Source: Corynebacterium glyciniphilum AJ 3170
GTDB taxonomy: Bacteria > Actinomycetota > Actinomycetes > Mycobacteriales > Mycobacteriaceae
DNA: 64,000 nt
Assembly: GCF_000626675.1 (NCBI RefSeq)
Contig: NZ_CP006842.1
Location: 2,480,001 to 2,544,000 of the forward strand
Reading direction: 5' to 3'
Positions 27,822 through 36,507 of the stretch are shown in pieces. The translations under genes were made by a program, and so were the position numbers. A model generated the notes under the pieces. The model had not been told where the DNA came from and made no database searches. It saw nothing but the letters and a program-made list of their open reading frames with translations. How positions within the stretch are numbered: the first letter of the stretch is position 1; each line of letters begins with the position of its first letter.

Positions 27822-29533
27822 CAGAAACACCCGAGACCACCTATGACGCAATCGTCATCGGTTCCGGCGCCGGCGGACTCTCCGCCGCGGTGACCGCTGC
27901 GCACCACGGACTGTCCGTTGCCGTCATCGAGAAAGCGGACGTGCTCGGTGGGGCGACAACGTGGTCCGGCGGGTGGGCCTGGACGCCCGGCACCAGCTTC
28001 GCCCGGCGCGACGGTGTCGTCGAGGACACCGAGGAGTTCCGCACCTACCTGCGCTCTGTCATCGGTGACTACTACCAGGACGACAACATCGACGCCTTCC
28101 TCGACGCCGCGCCGGAGATGGTGGACTTCTTCCACACCCAGACCCGGCTGCAGTTCACCCCGGGCACGGCGATCAAGGACATCTACGGTGACCTGCCGGG
28201 GGCCGGCACCGGACACCGCTCGGTGGGACCGACCCCGTTCAACGGACGCAAGGTGCGTCCGGAAGTGCGGGCGAAACTGCGCCACCAGCTCTACGAGACG
28301 TCCTTCCTGGGAATGGGCATCATGGCGGGTCCGGACCTGAAGAAGTTCCTGTCGGCGTCGCGCATGGATGTGCGGGGTTGGCTCCACGCGGCCCGACGTG
28401 TCTTGGTGCACGTCTGGGACATGGTGGTGCACCGGCGCAATATGCAGATGGTCAACGGTGCCGCGATGATCGGACGGCTCGCCGCCTCGTCCGATGATCT
28501 CGGTGTGGAGTTGTTGACCGGCACGACAGCCCGTGATCTGATCACCGACGCCTCCGGGCGTGTCACCGGGGTGACCGTGCAGGGGCCGGACGGCACCCGC
28601 GAACTCATCGCCTCGCGCGGTGTGGTGTTGGCCACCGGTGGCTTCCCCTCGGATGTCGAGCTGCGTCGCGACCTGTTCCCCCGTACCCCCACCGGCCAGG
28701 AGCACTGGACGTTGGCGCCGAAGGAGTCCACCGGTGACGGTCTGCGGATGGCGCAGGCCGTCGGTGCGGCCGCAACGACGGATCTGAAGGCCCCGGCGGC
28801 GTGGTGCCCGGTGTCCGAAGTCCCGTACCTCAACGGCAAGGTCGGCACGTTCCCCCACATCATGGACCGCGCCAAGCCCGGGTCTATCGGTGTGGTGTCG
28901 ACCGGTCGACGCTTCGTCAACGAGGCCAACGGCTACTACGACTACGTCGACGGCATGATCAACGCCGCCCCCGAGGGCGAGCCGGTGCAGTCGTGGCAGA
29001 TCGCCGACTCCACGTTCGTGCGCCGCTACCCCCTCGGCATGGCGAAACCCTTCCCGGTGCCGTTGTTCCCTTATGTGCGCAACGGCTACCTGGTCAAGGG
29101 CAGGACGCTCCGGGAGCTGGCGGAGAGGTGCGGCATCGATCCGGACGGGTTGGAGACCACCGTGGCCGAGTTCAATGACAATGCCCGTCGTGGTGAGGAC
29201 CCGGAGTTCCACCGGGGCGAAACGGAGTTCAACCGGTACGGCGGTGACCCGAAGGTGGTGCCGAATCCGTCGCTGGCTCCTGTGGAGAAGGGGCCGTTCT
29301 ACGCGGTGAAGGTCCTGCCGGGAAGCTTCGGCACATTCGCCGGTATCTCGGCCGACGGGCGCGCCCGAGTGCTCGGTGAGGACGGTTCTCCGATCGCAGG
29401 ACTGTACACGGCCGGGAATGACCGCGCGTCGATCATGGGTGGGTTCTACCCGGCGGGAGGCATCAACCTGGGCCCCGCACTGACCTTCGGTTACGTCGCC
29501 GGCCGGGAGATGGCCTCGTCCGAAGGTCGTTAG
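27818..29533 (+). CDS. KstD-like FAD-dependent dehydrogenase (second copy)
   Basis: Flavoprotein of 571 residues. The FAD motif [18 protein letters not shown] and EKADVLGGATTWSGG open the protein. The C-terminus shows PFYAVKVLPG, GLYTAGNDRASIMG and GFYPAGGINLGPALTFGY, as in 3-ketosteroid delta1-dehydrogenases. Tyr about 544 and Gly about 548 match the conserved Tyr/Gly pair of that active site. It probably introduces a C=C next to a ring ketone. ATG at 27818 overlaps the TIM-barrel stop; the open frame extends upstream without homology. It is related to the 16.9-18.7 kb gene but clearly diverged, so the two may act on successive intermediates. Confidence 0.86.
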   Translation: MTETPETTYDAIVIGSGAGGLSAAVTAAHHGLSVAVIEKADVLGGATTWSGGWAWTPGTSFARRDGVVEDTEEFRTYLRSVIGDYYQDDNIDAFLDAAPEMVDFFHTQTRLQFTPGTAIKDIYGDLPGAGTGHRSVGPTPFNGRKVRPEVRAKLRHQLYETSFLGMGIMAGPDLKKFLSASRMDVRGWLHAARRVLVHVWDMVVHRRNMQMVNGAAMIGRLAASSDDLGVELLTGTTARDLITDASGRVTGVTVQGPDGTRELIASRGVVLATGGFPSDVELRRDLFPRTPTGQEHWTLAPKESTGDGLRMAQAVGAAATTDLKAPAAWCPVSEVPYLNGKVGTFPHIMDRAKPGSIGVVSTGRRFVNEANGYYDYVDGMINAAPEGEPVQSWQIADSTFVRRYPLGMAKPFPVPLFPYVRNGYLVKGRTLRELAERCGIDPDGLETTVAEFNDNARRGEDPEFHRGETEFNRYGGDPKVVPNPSLAPVEKGPFYAVKVLPGSFGTFAGISADGRARVLGEDGSPIAGLYTAGNDRASIMGGFYPAGGINLGPALTFGYVAGREMASSEGR

Positions 29534-30997
29534 GTGGTCGACGTCGCGCTCTCGGCTGCTCCCATCGCACTGACGATCATCCTCCTCGTCACGCGACTGC
29601 CGGCCTGGTCACCTCCCGTCGCGGGTATCGCCGCGGCGACGGCGGTGAGTCTCATCGTGCTCGACGGCAGCATCGGTGATCTCGTCGCTGCCGCAGGGGG
29701 CTCCTGGGACACGCTACTGAAAGTGGCGGCGATTATCGGAGCTGGTGCACTGTTGGCGCGGGTGATGCACCACACCGGTGCCCAGGACAGCATCGCTGCC
29801 TGGCTGTCCCGTGGCGGCGCGTCCGTGGCAGCGGCCCTGCTGATGACTCACGGTGTCGTCCCCTTCATCGAATCGGTGACAGGGTTCGGCGTGACGATCC
29901 TCATCGGATTACCGTTGATGCTGGCCTGTGGATTCTCCCCGATGCCTGCCGCCACGATGGTGCTGCTGGGACTCACGGTCAGTCCGTGGGGGTCCATGGC
30001 ACCAGGGACGCTGCTGGCATCAGACATCGCCGGGTCGTCACTGCGCGACATGGGGCTTGCATCCGCCGTTCTGTCTCTTCCGGTGTTCGTGGTGTCCGGG
30101 ATCTTCATCGCCGTGATCGCCGGTCGCGACTCGTCGACGGACACGCATGCCGGCGGCGTCCGTATATCGCACTATCTCCGGTGGGTGGCTGCGGGGACAG
30201 GTTCTGCAGTTCTGCTCTGGGTCAGCATCTCAGCCGCGAACTGGGCTCTGGGAACACCCGTCGCCGGCGCGGCCGGGTCTGCTGTGGCGGCGACGTTCTG
30301 GTTGCTCGTTGTCCGCGGTGGCCGGTTTCTCCCTGCCCCGGGGACCTCCCTGTTGCCCTACGCGGTCCTGATGCTGGGAACGATTACCGGCCAATGGGCT
30401 GCGTCCCACATCGGTATCTCCCCCGTCGCCGCGGTGCTCGAGTCCCCGGCACTGTGGGCTCTGGCCGGGGCGGCGGCGGGCATACTGTTGTTCGCACCGG
30501 ATGCCGGGACACGCATCACGCTGTCCACCGAAGCCGGAAGCATGCTGCTCCAGGTGGGTATCCCGACGACGTTGTATGTCGTGTTCGGCACCGTGATGGG
30601 TGCCGGTGGTCTGGCCGGTGCGCTCGCCGGAGCGCTCACGAGTCTGGGCATCGCATACCTGGGCCTCTCCCCCTTCGTCGCGGCCCTGTCGGGCTACATC
30701 ACCGCGTCTGGCACCGGGGCGAACGCCATGTTCGGGACCACGCAGATCGCCGCCGCACATGCCCTGGATGTCTCACCGTTCTGGATGATGGCCTCACAGA
30801 ACGTGGTGGCGGGCTGGGCGGTGGCTGCCAGCCCGGCACGCATCGAGCTCGCTTACCGGATGATCAGCAGAGACCAGCGCCGGGCAGGTGGGGACGGTCC
30901 TGTGCCGACACGGTTCGGCCTGCTGAAGGTCATAGTCCCGGCAGTACTGTTGACCACCGTGCTATGCGGTGCACTCAGCCTGGTGTTCCTCACGTGA
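29534..30997 (+). CDS. LctP (L-lactate permease) family transporter
   Basis: Membrane protein of 487 residues with about 12 or more segments. FIESVTGFGVTILIGLPLML and LSGYITASGTGANAMFGTTQ correspond to the two signatures of the lactate permease family (2-hydroxycarboxylate symport). GTG at 29534 follows the FAD gene stop with no gap, so it is translationally coupled. Together with the first gene, the operon has two different carboxylate transporters, perhaps one for uptake of the substrate and one for a product or side-chain acid. Specificity is unknown. Confidence 0.82.
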   Translation: MVDVALSAAPIALTIILLVTRLPAWSPPVAGIAAATAVSLIVLDGSIGDLVAAAGGSWDTLLKVAAIIGAGALLARVMHHTGAQDSIAAWLSRGGASVAAALLMTHGVVPFIESVTGFGVTILIGLPLMLACGFSPMPAATMVLLGLTVSPWGSMAPGTLLASDIAGSSLRDMGLASAVLSLPVFVVSGIFIAVIAGRDSSTDTHAGGVRISHYLRWVAAGTGSAVLLWVSISAANWALGTPVAGAAGSAVAATFWLLVVRGGRFLPAPGTSLLPYAVLMLGTITGQWAASHIGISPVAAVLESPALWALAGAAAGILLFAPDAGTRITLSTEAGSMLLQVGIPTTLYVVFGTVMGAGGLAGALAGALTSLGIAYLGLSPFVAALSGYITASGTGANAMFGTTQIAAAHALDVSPFWMMASQNVVAGWAVAASPARIELAYRMISRDQRRAGGDGPVPTRFGLLKVIVPAVLLTTVLCGALSLVFLT

Positions 30998-31047
30998 TGT
31001 TCCGCTGCACCGGGCCTGGTTCCACGCCCGGCCAGTAGACTGTCGGT

Positions 31048-33615
31048 GTGCCTACCGCCCACCGCGGAAGATTACCCCGCCTCCACCATCCCCAGGTCAG
31101 GGAGATCCTCGCCCATCAGCAGACTGTCACGCCCGGGAGCGGGCTCGTCATTGTCGTGCGTGACCTCTCCGGTGGCGGAGCGTCCGGAGTGCTTCATGAT
31201 GTCGCCACCGGCTCTCCGACGTGGAACGTGGTCCGTACCCGCCTGTTATCCGGGCCGAATCGTCCGGGCGTCATGTCGCTGCCCGACGACTCCGCCGACA
31301 CTCTGCTCCTCATTGAGGACATTGACCTGGCTGACACGGCGTCCCTGCGCCGTCTGTACGAGGAGGTCCACCGCGGCGACCGTCCCTGGCGCCTGGTGGT
31401 TGTCGCCACCATGAGCACGGTCGGCCCGGCCGGCACGGAAGGTGCCGACGGAGATGCACCGAGAGCGACATTCCGACTCGGGGATGTTGAGGTCGTGTTA
31501 CCGCCGCTGACCGTTGAGAATGTCGGTGTGGCGGTGGAATCCTCGACCGGCGTGCTCCCGCACCCACACCTCGCGGTGGACCTGCACACCATGACTGGTG
31601 GCCGCGTCGATCTACTGGCCGAACTGCTCGATGGTGCCCCTGCCGATATCAGGGCAGGGCGGGCGCCCGCTGTGCCGGAATCCTGGTCAGCCGCCCTGTC
31701 CGCCGCCCTGAACAACGTTCTGAACAGCACCGATACGGGCACCACCAGTTCACCCGGGGCCCGACGACAACTCGTCGACCTACTCCGGGCGGTCGCAGTC
31801 GGCGGAGGACCATCCGCAGATCCCGTCCCCCTGCTCCTGCTGCGAGATCTGACAGGAGAGGTCACCGCAGCCAACGACAAGGTGTTCTCCCTGGTGCTTC
31901 GCGCCGTCCATGGACCGGCAGTCGAGTTCCGCGACCCCCGCCACCGCGCAGCCGTGCTGGAGCAGACCCCGCCCGCGGTGTGTGTTGATCTCCACAACCG
32001 TGCCGCACACGTGCACACCGACCCCGGGCGTGCCCTGTACCACCAACTCCAGACCGTCCTGGCCGGCGGGCCGGGGACGGTCGACAACGTTGTCTCGCAG
32101 ATACGGAGCCTCACCACCAAGTACCGCAACCGGGGCGAATGGCAGTCTGCAGCCGAACTGTCATGCATCGTCCCTGGCTCTGTCGAGGCTGTCGAGGCTG
32201 TCGAGGCTGTCGAGGCACTGACTCTGTCGGGGGACCTGCCCGCCGCCCGGCTCTGGTCCCGGGGTTCCTTCGGACCGGCACCGTGCGTGTCCTTCCTGGC
32301 CATGCATGCCGGGGACCGCCGCCGGGCCTATGCCGTGCTGGACGACGCCGCATCCGACGATGCCGCCGGACCCGGTACCGAACGTCAGCGCGCACTGCTC
32401 TCCTTCGCCGACTGGGATCCTCACAGCATGCTCGAGCACGCCACCTCTGCCGACGACAACCTGCTCATCACCGTCGCCACCAGCATCATCGATGGCTCCG
32501 TAACCTCGACGGACCGGCCGGACGTTCCCCACCGCCTGGTCAACGGCTGGCTCTCCCTCGTCAACGATGATCCCCTCACCGCACGCGAGATGCTCTCGTC
32601 ACCGCTTCCGTCACTGTCGCCCTCCCTACGGATCTGGCGGGACGCCTGGCTCGCCCGGACGCACTATGTCCTCGGTGATTTCGAAACGGCCCGCCGCACT
32701 GTCGAACGTGGGCTGGCCACCGGCGATGTCCACGGCAGTACGCTGCTCGACCCCGTACTGCTGTGGACCGGCGCTCAGGTTGCAGCCTTCCAGGGCGACC
32801 AGTCCGCCTCACGCCAGTACACAAGCCGGCTGCCCGACGACCCCGAATCATTCCTCATCCAACGGCTACCCGCCGCGATGAGTCGCATGATCACCACCGC
32901 CACCAGCAGCGATCTGGTGGCAGCGCTACGTGTGGGTGAGTCGCTCGCGAGAATCGGCACTGAAAAGGACACCCAACAGCCCGGATTCTGGCCGTGGGAA
33001 GACGTCTACGCCCAATGTCTGGTACGCGCCGGGAGGATACGTGCGGCCGACGCTGTCGTCACTGAGGCCGAACAGCGTGCGGGGACGCGCGGACTGGCCT
33101 CAGTTGCTGCGAAGCTGCGCGTCCCCCGCGGAAGTATCCTGCTGCGTCGCGGGGACGTCGATGCCGGTGTGCGGTGTTTCGACGAGGCAGTGGATATCAT
33201 CACTGATACCCCGATGCGGGCCTATCAGTCCCGTATTCTGCTGGAATACGGTCAGGTGCTCCGTCGACTCGGTCGGCGTCGGCATGCCGACGAGGTGTTC
33301 GCTCGGGCCGAGGAGGTCTTCGACTCGATGGGGGCGCCTGCCATGGTCGAGCGATGCCGTCGGGAGCGCCGCGCGGCGGGAATCTCCGGCACAGCGACGG
33401 ATGCCGCCGCTCAGGCGACGGGGTCCACCTCCGGCGGGCTCACCACCCAGGAGGAGCAGATCGCGGTCATGGCGGCGGACGGCTCCACCAACCGGGACAT
33501 CGCCCGGGAACTGACGCTGTCGGCGAAGACGGTGGAGCACCACCTGACCAACTGTTACCGTAAGCTCGGCATCCGGGGGCGCACCGAACTGTCCGGTGCG
33601 CTGCAACGACGCTGA
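31048..33615 (+). CDS. pcaO: LuxR-type large regulator PcaO
   Basis: The protein has 855 residues. The N-terminal part resembles a LAL/STAND ATPase with a degenerate P-loop (VVRDLSGGGAS rather than GxxGxGKT), which fits the published description of C. glutamicum PcaO as having an atypical nucleotide site. A long helical repeat region follows. The C-terminal LuxR HTH is at about residues 790-850 (TTQEEQIAVMAADGSTNRDI, then AKTVEHHLTNCYRKLGI). C. glutamicum PcaO activates pcaHG. The GTG is 5 nt after a TAGACT -10-like box, so a leaderless or very short leader is likely. A 9-bp tandem repeat encodes a VEA tract near residue 380. Confidence 0.88.
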   Translation: MPTAHRGRLPRLHHPQVREILAHQQTVTPGSGLVIVVRDLSGGGASGVLHDVATGSPTWNVVRTRLLSGPNRPGVMSLPDDSADTLLLIEDIDLADTASLRRLYEEVHRGDRPWRLVVVATMSTVGPAGTEGADGDAPRATFRLGDVEVVLPPLTVENVGVAVESSTGVLPHPHLAVDLHTMTGGRVDLLAELLDGAPADIRAGRAPAVPESWSAALSAALNNVLNSTDTGTTSSPGARRQLVDLLRAVAVGGGPSADPVPLLLLRDLTGEVTAANDKVFSLVLRAVHGPAVEFRDPRHRAAVLEQTPPAVCVDLHNRAAHVHTDPGRALYHQLQTVLAGGPGTVDNVVSQIRSLTTKYRNRGEWQSAAELSCIVPGSVEAVEAVEAVEALTLSGDLPAARLWSRGSFGPAPCVSFLAMHAGDRRRAYAVLDDAASDDAAGPGTERQRALLSFADWDPHSMLEHATSADDNLLITVATSIIDGSVTSTDRPDVPHRLVNGWLSLVNDDPLTAREMLSSPLPSLSPSLRIWRDAWLARTHYVLGDFETARRTVERGLATGDVHGSTLLDPVLLWTGAQVAAFQGDQSASRQYTSRLPDDPESFLIQRLPAAMSRMITTATSSDLVAALRVGESLARIGTEKDTQQPGFWPWEDVYAQCLVRAGRIRAADAVVTEAEQRAGTRGLASVAAKLRVPRGSILLRRGDVDAGVRCFDEAVDIITDTPMRAYQSRILLEYGQVLRRLGRRRHADEVFARAEEVFDSMGAPAMVERCRRERRAAGISGTATDAAAQATGSTSGGLTTQEEQIAVMAADGSTNRDIARELTLSAKTVEHHLTNCYRKLGIRGRTELSGALQRR
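32182..32217 (+). repeat. 9-bp tandem repeat inside pcaO
   Basis: The unit GTCGAGGCT occurs at 32182, 32191, 32200 and, with a final T to A change, at 32209: four units with no spacer, in frame, giving Val-Glu-Ala four times. Copy-number change would keep the frame. Confidence 0.9.
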
Positions 33616-33681
33616 CCGCCCGCGTGCTGTGCGGGGCGGCAAGGCCGGTTGCTGAGCGGCAGGGCCCGGTACGTGGCCAGA

Positions 33682-34545
33682 TCAGCCCAATGAATAGAAG
33701 GTCTCCCGCATCCGGTCAGCGTCCGCGGGAAGACCGGTGAAGTGCTCGAACGCGTCCACCGCCTGGTACACGGCCATGTGCGTGCCGTTGAGGGTGCGAC
33801 ACCCCGCCGCTTCAGCCTCCTGCAGCAGCTGGGTGGACACAGGCATGTAGACCACATCACTGACCCAGTGGACCGGTGTCAGACAGGAGGTGTCGAACGA
33901 GGTTCCTGGGTGGCTCAACATGCCCAGCGGCGTCGCATTGACGACACCGTCGGCCGCAGCGATGGCATCCTCCACACCGTCTGGTCCTGATCCAGTGGCC
34001 ACGGAGGTACCGGTAGCCGTGTTGAGGTTCTCGGCGAGTTCTGCGGCACGTCCGGCGTCGACGTCACGGATCTGCAACTCCTCGACACCCGCCTCTGCCA
34101 GGGCAAAGGCGATGGCATTACCCACTCCTCCGGCACCGACCTGGACCACGGAACGCTTGGAGACGTCCGGCAGCTGCTCCGCCAGGCCGCGGGCGTAACC
34201 GGTCACGTCGGTGTTGTAGCCGAACGTCCTGCCGTCACGGATGGCCACGGTGTTGACCGAACCCAGGCGGGTGGCGACCGGGTCGACCTCGTCCAGCATC
34301 GCCACAACCTCACGCTTGAAGGGGTGGGTGATGTTCAGACCATCGAAACCCATGTCCAGGGCACTCGACAGCATCTCGCTCAGGGTCCGGTCCTTCAGCC
34401 TCTCGGTGAGGACGTCAAGGCGGCGATACACGGTGGGGTGCCCCTGGGCCAACCCCTCAGCCTCGTGCAGCGGCGGGGTGCGGGACAGTGACAGGTCTGT
34501 GCCGATCAGTCCCAGCAGAAAACTACGGGCGGGTGTGGCGTTCAT
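33682..34545 (-). CDS. qsuD: Quinate/shikimate dehydrogenase
   Basis: NAD-dependent enzyme of 287 residues, oxidising quinate to 3-dehydroquinate and shikimate to 3-dehydroshikimate. It follows C. glutamicum QsuD almost block by block: LIGTDLSLSRTPPLHEAEGL, NITHPFKREVV with the catalytic Lys, GYNTDVTGYARGL, VQVGAGGVGNAIAFAL and MAVYQAVDAFEHFTGL. This points to the catabolic enzyme rather than biosynthetic AroE. It is third in qsuA-qsuB-qsuD; the qsuC (3-dehydroquinate dehydratase) that sits before qsuD in C. glutamicum is absent. It converges with pcaO. Confidence 0.93.
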   Translation of the reverse strand: MNATPARSFLLGLIGTDLSLSRTPPLHEAEGLAQGHPTVYRRLDVLTERLKDRTLSEMLSSALDMGFDGLNITHPFKREVVAMLDEVDPVATRLGSVNTVAIRDGRTFGYNTDVTGYARGLAEQLPDVSKRSVVQVGAGGVGNAIAFALAEAGVEELQIRDVDAGRAAELAENLNTATGTSVATGSGPDGVEDAIAAADGVVNATPLGMLSHPGTSFDTSCLTPVHWVSDVVYMPVSTQLLQEAEAAGCRTLNGTHMAVYQAVDAFEHFTGLPADADRMRETFYSLG

Positions 34546-34596
34546 CTCGATACCTTCTCTCAGTGGCTATCTCGGTGGTTGTCTCGGTGTGACGGG

Positions 34597-36507
34597 TCAG
34601 CTGGGGATTCCGCGGGCAGCGTCGCGCAGTACCCGGTACTGGGCGGCAAGGCGCACCGGGGTGTTGTCCACGCCGTGGCCGGCATAATCTCCGCGCCGTT
34701 CAACGAGTTCGAAGAACATCGTCCCCAGGGTGCCGGTGTAGAACCGCAGGTACTCGCCGTGCTCGTCGCGGTCGTAGAGCACATTGCACTCGCGGAGTTC
34801 CGCGACGGTCTCGTCGTCGAGGTTGAACCGGGAGACCAGGTCGTCGTAGTAGTTCTCCGGGACGGGCAGCATCTCCAGACCCCGCCGGCGGGCCCGGCGC
34901 GCCAGTTCGATGATGCCGGTGACCTCCAGGGTCACGTGCTCAGGATAGGACGCGGCGAGGAAGTCCCCCTGCTCACTGCCCTCGGGTGCCACGTTGAGAG
35001 TCAGCGAGAAGTCGCCGTCCGGTGCCGACATCACCCGGGAGTGCACATACCCCGCCGGGCTCGGTACCGCATCGGGAGCATGAGCCTGCAGACCCAGCAC
35101 CGAGGTGAAGTACAGGGCGGCCTCGTCGTGGCGGTGCCATCGCTGCGCCAGTCCCACGTGATCCACGCCGGTGATCCTGGAGTGGGCATCCGTGACCGCG
35201 TCAATGGTCCGGACGTCCTCGCCGATCAAGCCGAACTCCTCTGCCCAGACCGGGACTCCGTCCTCAGTGGCTTCGCAGAAGTAGATGCCGGTGCCGTCGG
35301 GGGTGTACACGCCGTGGAGTTCCGCTTCGTCATCCTGGCGTTGCCGCACGAGTGGCTCCGCAGAAAGCTTCTCTGCCCGAGCTGCCGACCGTTCCGCGCC
35401 CTTGACGTCCACGCCGAAACTGTCGATGGCGGTATCGCTGCCGGTGGGACCGAGGTCCCGGACCACGATACGGGCATCTCCCTGCACCCACACCTGGAAG
35501 TCCTCCTTGGTGCGGTGGTAGCCGCCCAGGACGAACCCGAGCTGGTGGAGCAGCTTGGTGATCTCACCCAACCGCCCGGTGTGCAGTTCAACGAAACTGT
35601 AGGAACTCGGGGTCGTCGCCTCCGGGAGCGCTGCCAGCCCCACCGGATACGAGCCGGGGTCGGTACCGGACCCAGCACCGGTACCGGTATCAAGGGCCCG
35701 GTAGGCCTGGTCTTCCAGCCACCGCAGCGAGCGCAGCCCGTCCACGGCGGTGCGGGAGACGTCGGCCTGCCGGAACGAGTCGTTGAAGATCTCCAGTGAC
35801 ACCGGACCGTCGTACCCTGCGACGGCGAGCAACCGCAGGAACTCCACCAGATCGAAGTCACCCTCGCCAGGGAAGACGCGGTGGTGGCGCGACCAGGACA
35901 GCAGATCCATGTCCCGGCGCGGAGCATCGGCGAGCTGGACGAAGAAGATCTTCTCCGCGGGAATGTCGACGATCCCCGACGGGTCGTCGGCGCGGGACAG
36001 GATGTGGAAGCTGTCCAGGCAGGTGCCCACATTGGGATGATCGGCCAGCTCCACGATGCGGTAGGCGTGCCGGTAGGTGTTGACGTACTTTCCCCACGCC
36101 AGTGCCTCATACGCCAGCCGGATGCCGTAGCCTGCGGCGAGCTCGCCGGCACGGCGCAGCTGGGAGGCGCACACCTCGTCGTCGTCGATCGTGGCGGTGC
36201 CGACGTTCGTGCAGATCAGGATCATGTCGACGTTGAGCCGTTGCATGATCCGGAACTTGGACTCCAGGCGGCGCAGGTTGTCGAGGAACTGCTCCTCGCC
36301 CACCCCGTCCAGGTCGCGGAAAGGCTGGTAGAGGTCGAAACTCAACCCCAGCTGCTCCCCTCTGGCCCGGATCTGTTCCGGGGAGTGCGGGGAAACGACA
36401 AGATCCTGCTCGAAGATCTCGACCCCGTCATACCCTGCGTCGGAGGCGGCGCGGAGTTTCTCGGCGAGTGTGCCGGACAGACACACTGTTGCTACGGATG
36501 TTCTCAT
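34597..36507 (-). CDS. qsuB: 3-Dehydroshikimate dehydratase, fused to HPPD-like domain
   Basis: This 636-residue protein converts 3-dehydroshikimate to protocatechuate. The N-terminal TIM barrel (residues 1-270) has metal ligands in IRLAYEALAWGKY, TCLDSFHILSR, VQLADAPRRDMD and VSLEIFNDSF. The C-terminal half (about 300-636) is a 4-hydroxyphenylpyruvate-dioxygenase-like glyoxalase fold of unclear role, as in C. glutamicum QsuB. A Gly/Thr/Pro-rich linker lies near residue 275. It begins MRTSVATVCLSGTLAEKL, nearly identical to C. glutamicum QsuB from memory. The start overlaps the qsuA stop by 4 nt. Confidence 0.95.
   Translation of the reverse strand: MRTSVATVCLSGTLAEKLRAASDAGYDGVEIFEQDLVVSPHSPEQIRARGEQLGLSFDLYQPFRDLDGVGEEQFLDNLRRLESKFRIMQRLNVDMILICTNVGTATIDDDEVCASQLRRAGELAAGYGIRLAYEALAWGKYVNTYRHAYRIVELADHPNVGTCLDSFHILSRADDPSGIVDIPAEKIFFVQLADAPRRDMDLLSWSRHHRVFPGEGDFDLVEFLRLLAVAGYDGPVSLEIFNDSFRQADVSRTAVDGLRSLRWLEDQAYRALDTGTGAGSGTDPGSYPVGLAALPEATTPSSYSFVELHTGRLGEITKLLHQLGFVLGGYHRTKEDFQVWVQGDARIVVRDLGPTGSDTAIDSFGVDVKGAERSAARAEKLSAEPLVRQRQDDEAELHGVYTPDGTGIYFCEATEDGVPVWAEEFGLIGEDVRTIDAVTDAHSRITGVDHVGLAQRWHRHDEAALYFTSVLGLQAHAPDAVPSPAGYVHSRVMSAPDGDFSLTLNVAPEGSEQGDFLAASYPEHVTLEVTGIIELARRARRRGLEMLPVPENYYDDLVSRFNLDDETVAELRECNVLYDRDEHGEYLRFYTGTLGTMFFELVERRGDYAGHGVDNTPVRLAAQYRVLRDAARGIPS

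Noticed and set aside
16938..29533. KstD-like genes as evidence of a steroid catabolic cluster
   Set aside because: No KshA/B, HsaC, Mce or other steroid genes are present; all neighbours serve protocatechuate, quinate or related acids.
30003..31038. 350-codon ORF overlapping the LctP gene on the same strand
   Set aside because: Out-of-frame shadow with Arg/His/Gly-rich composition; the LctP frame has membrane segments and family motifs.
34579..35799. 406-codon ORF on the plus strand
   Set aside because: Antisense to qsuB, which has a clear full-length homologue.
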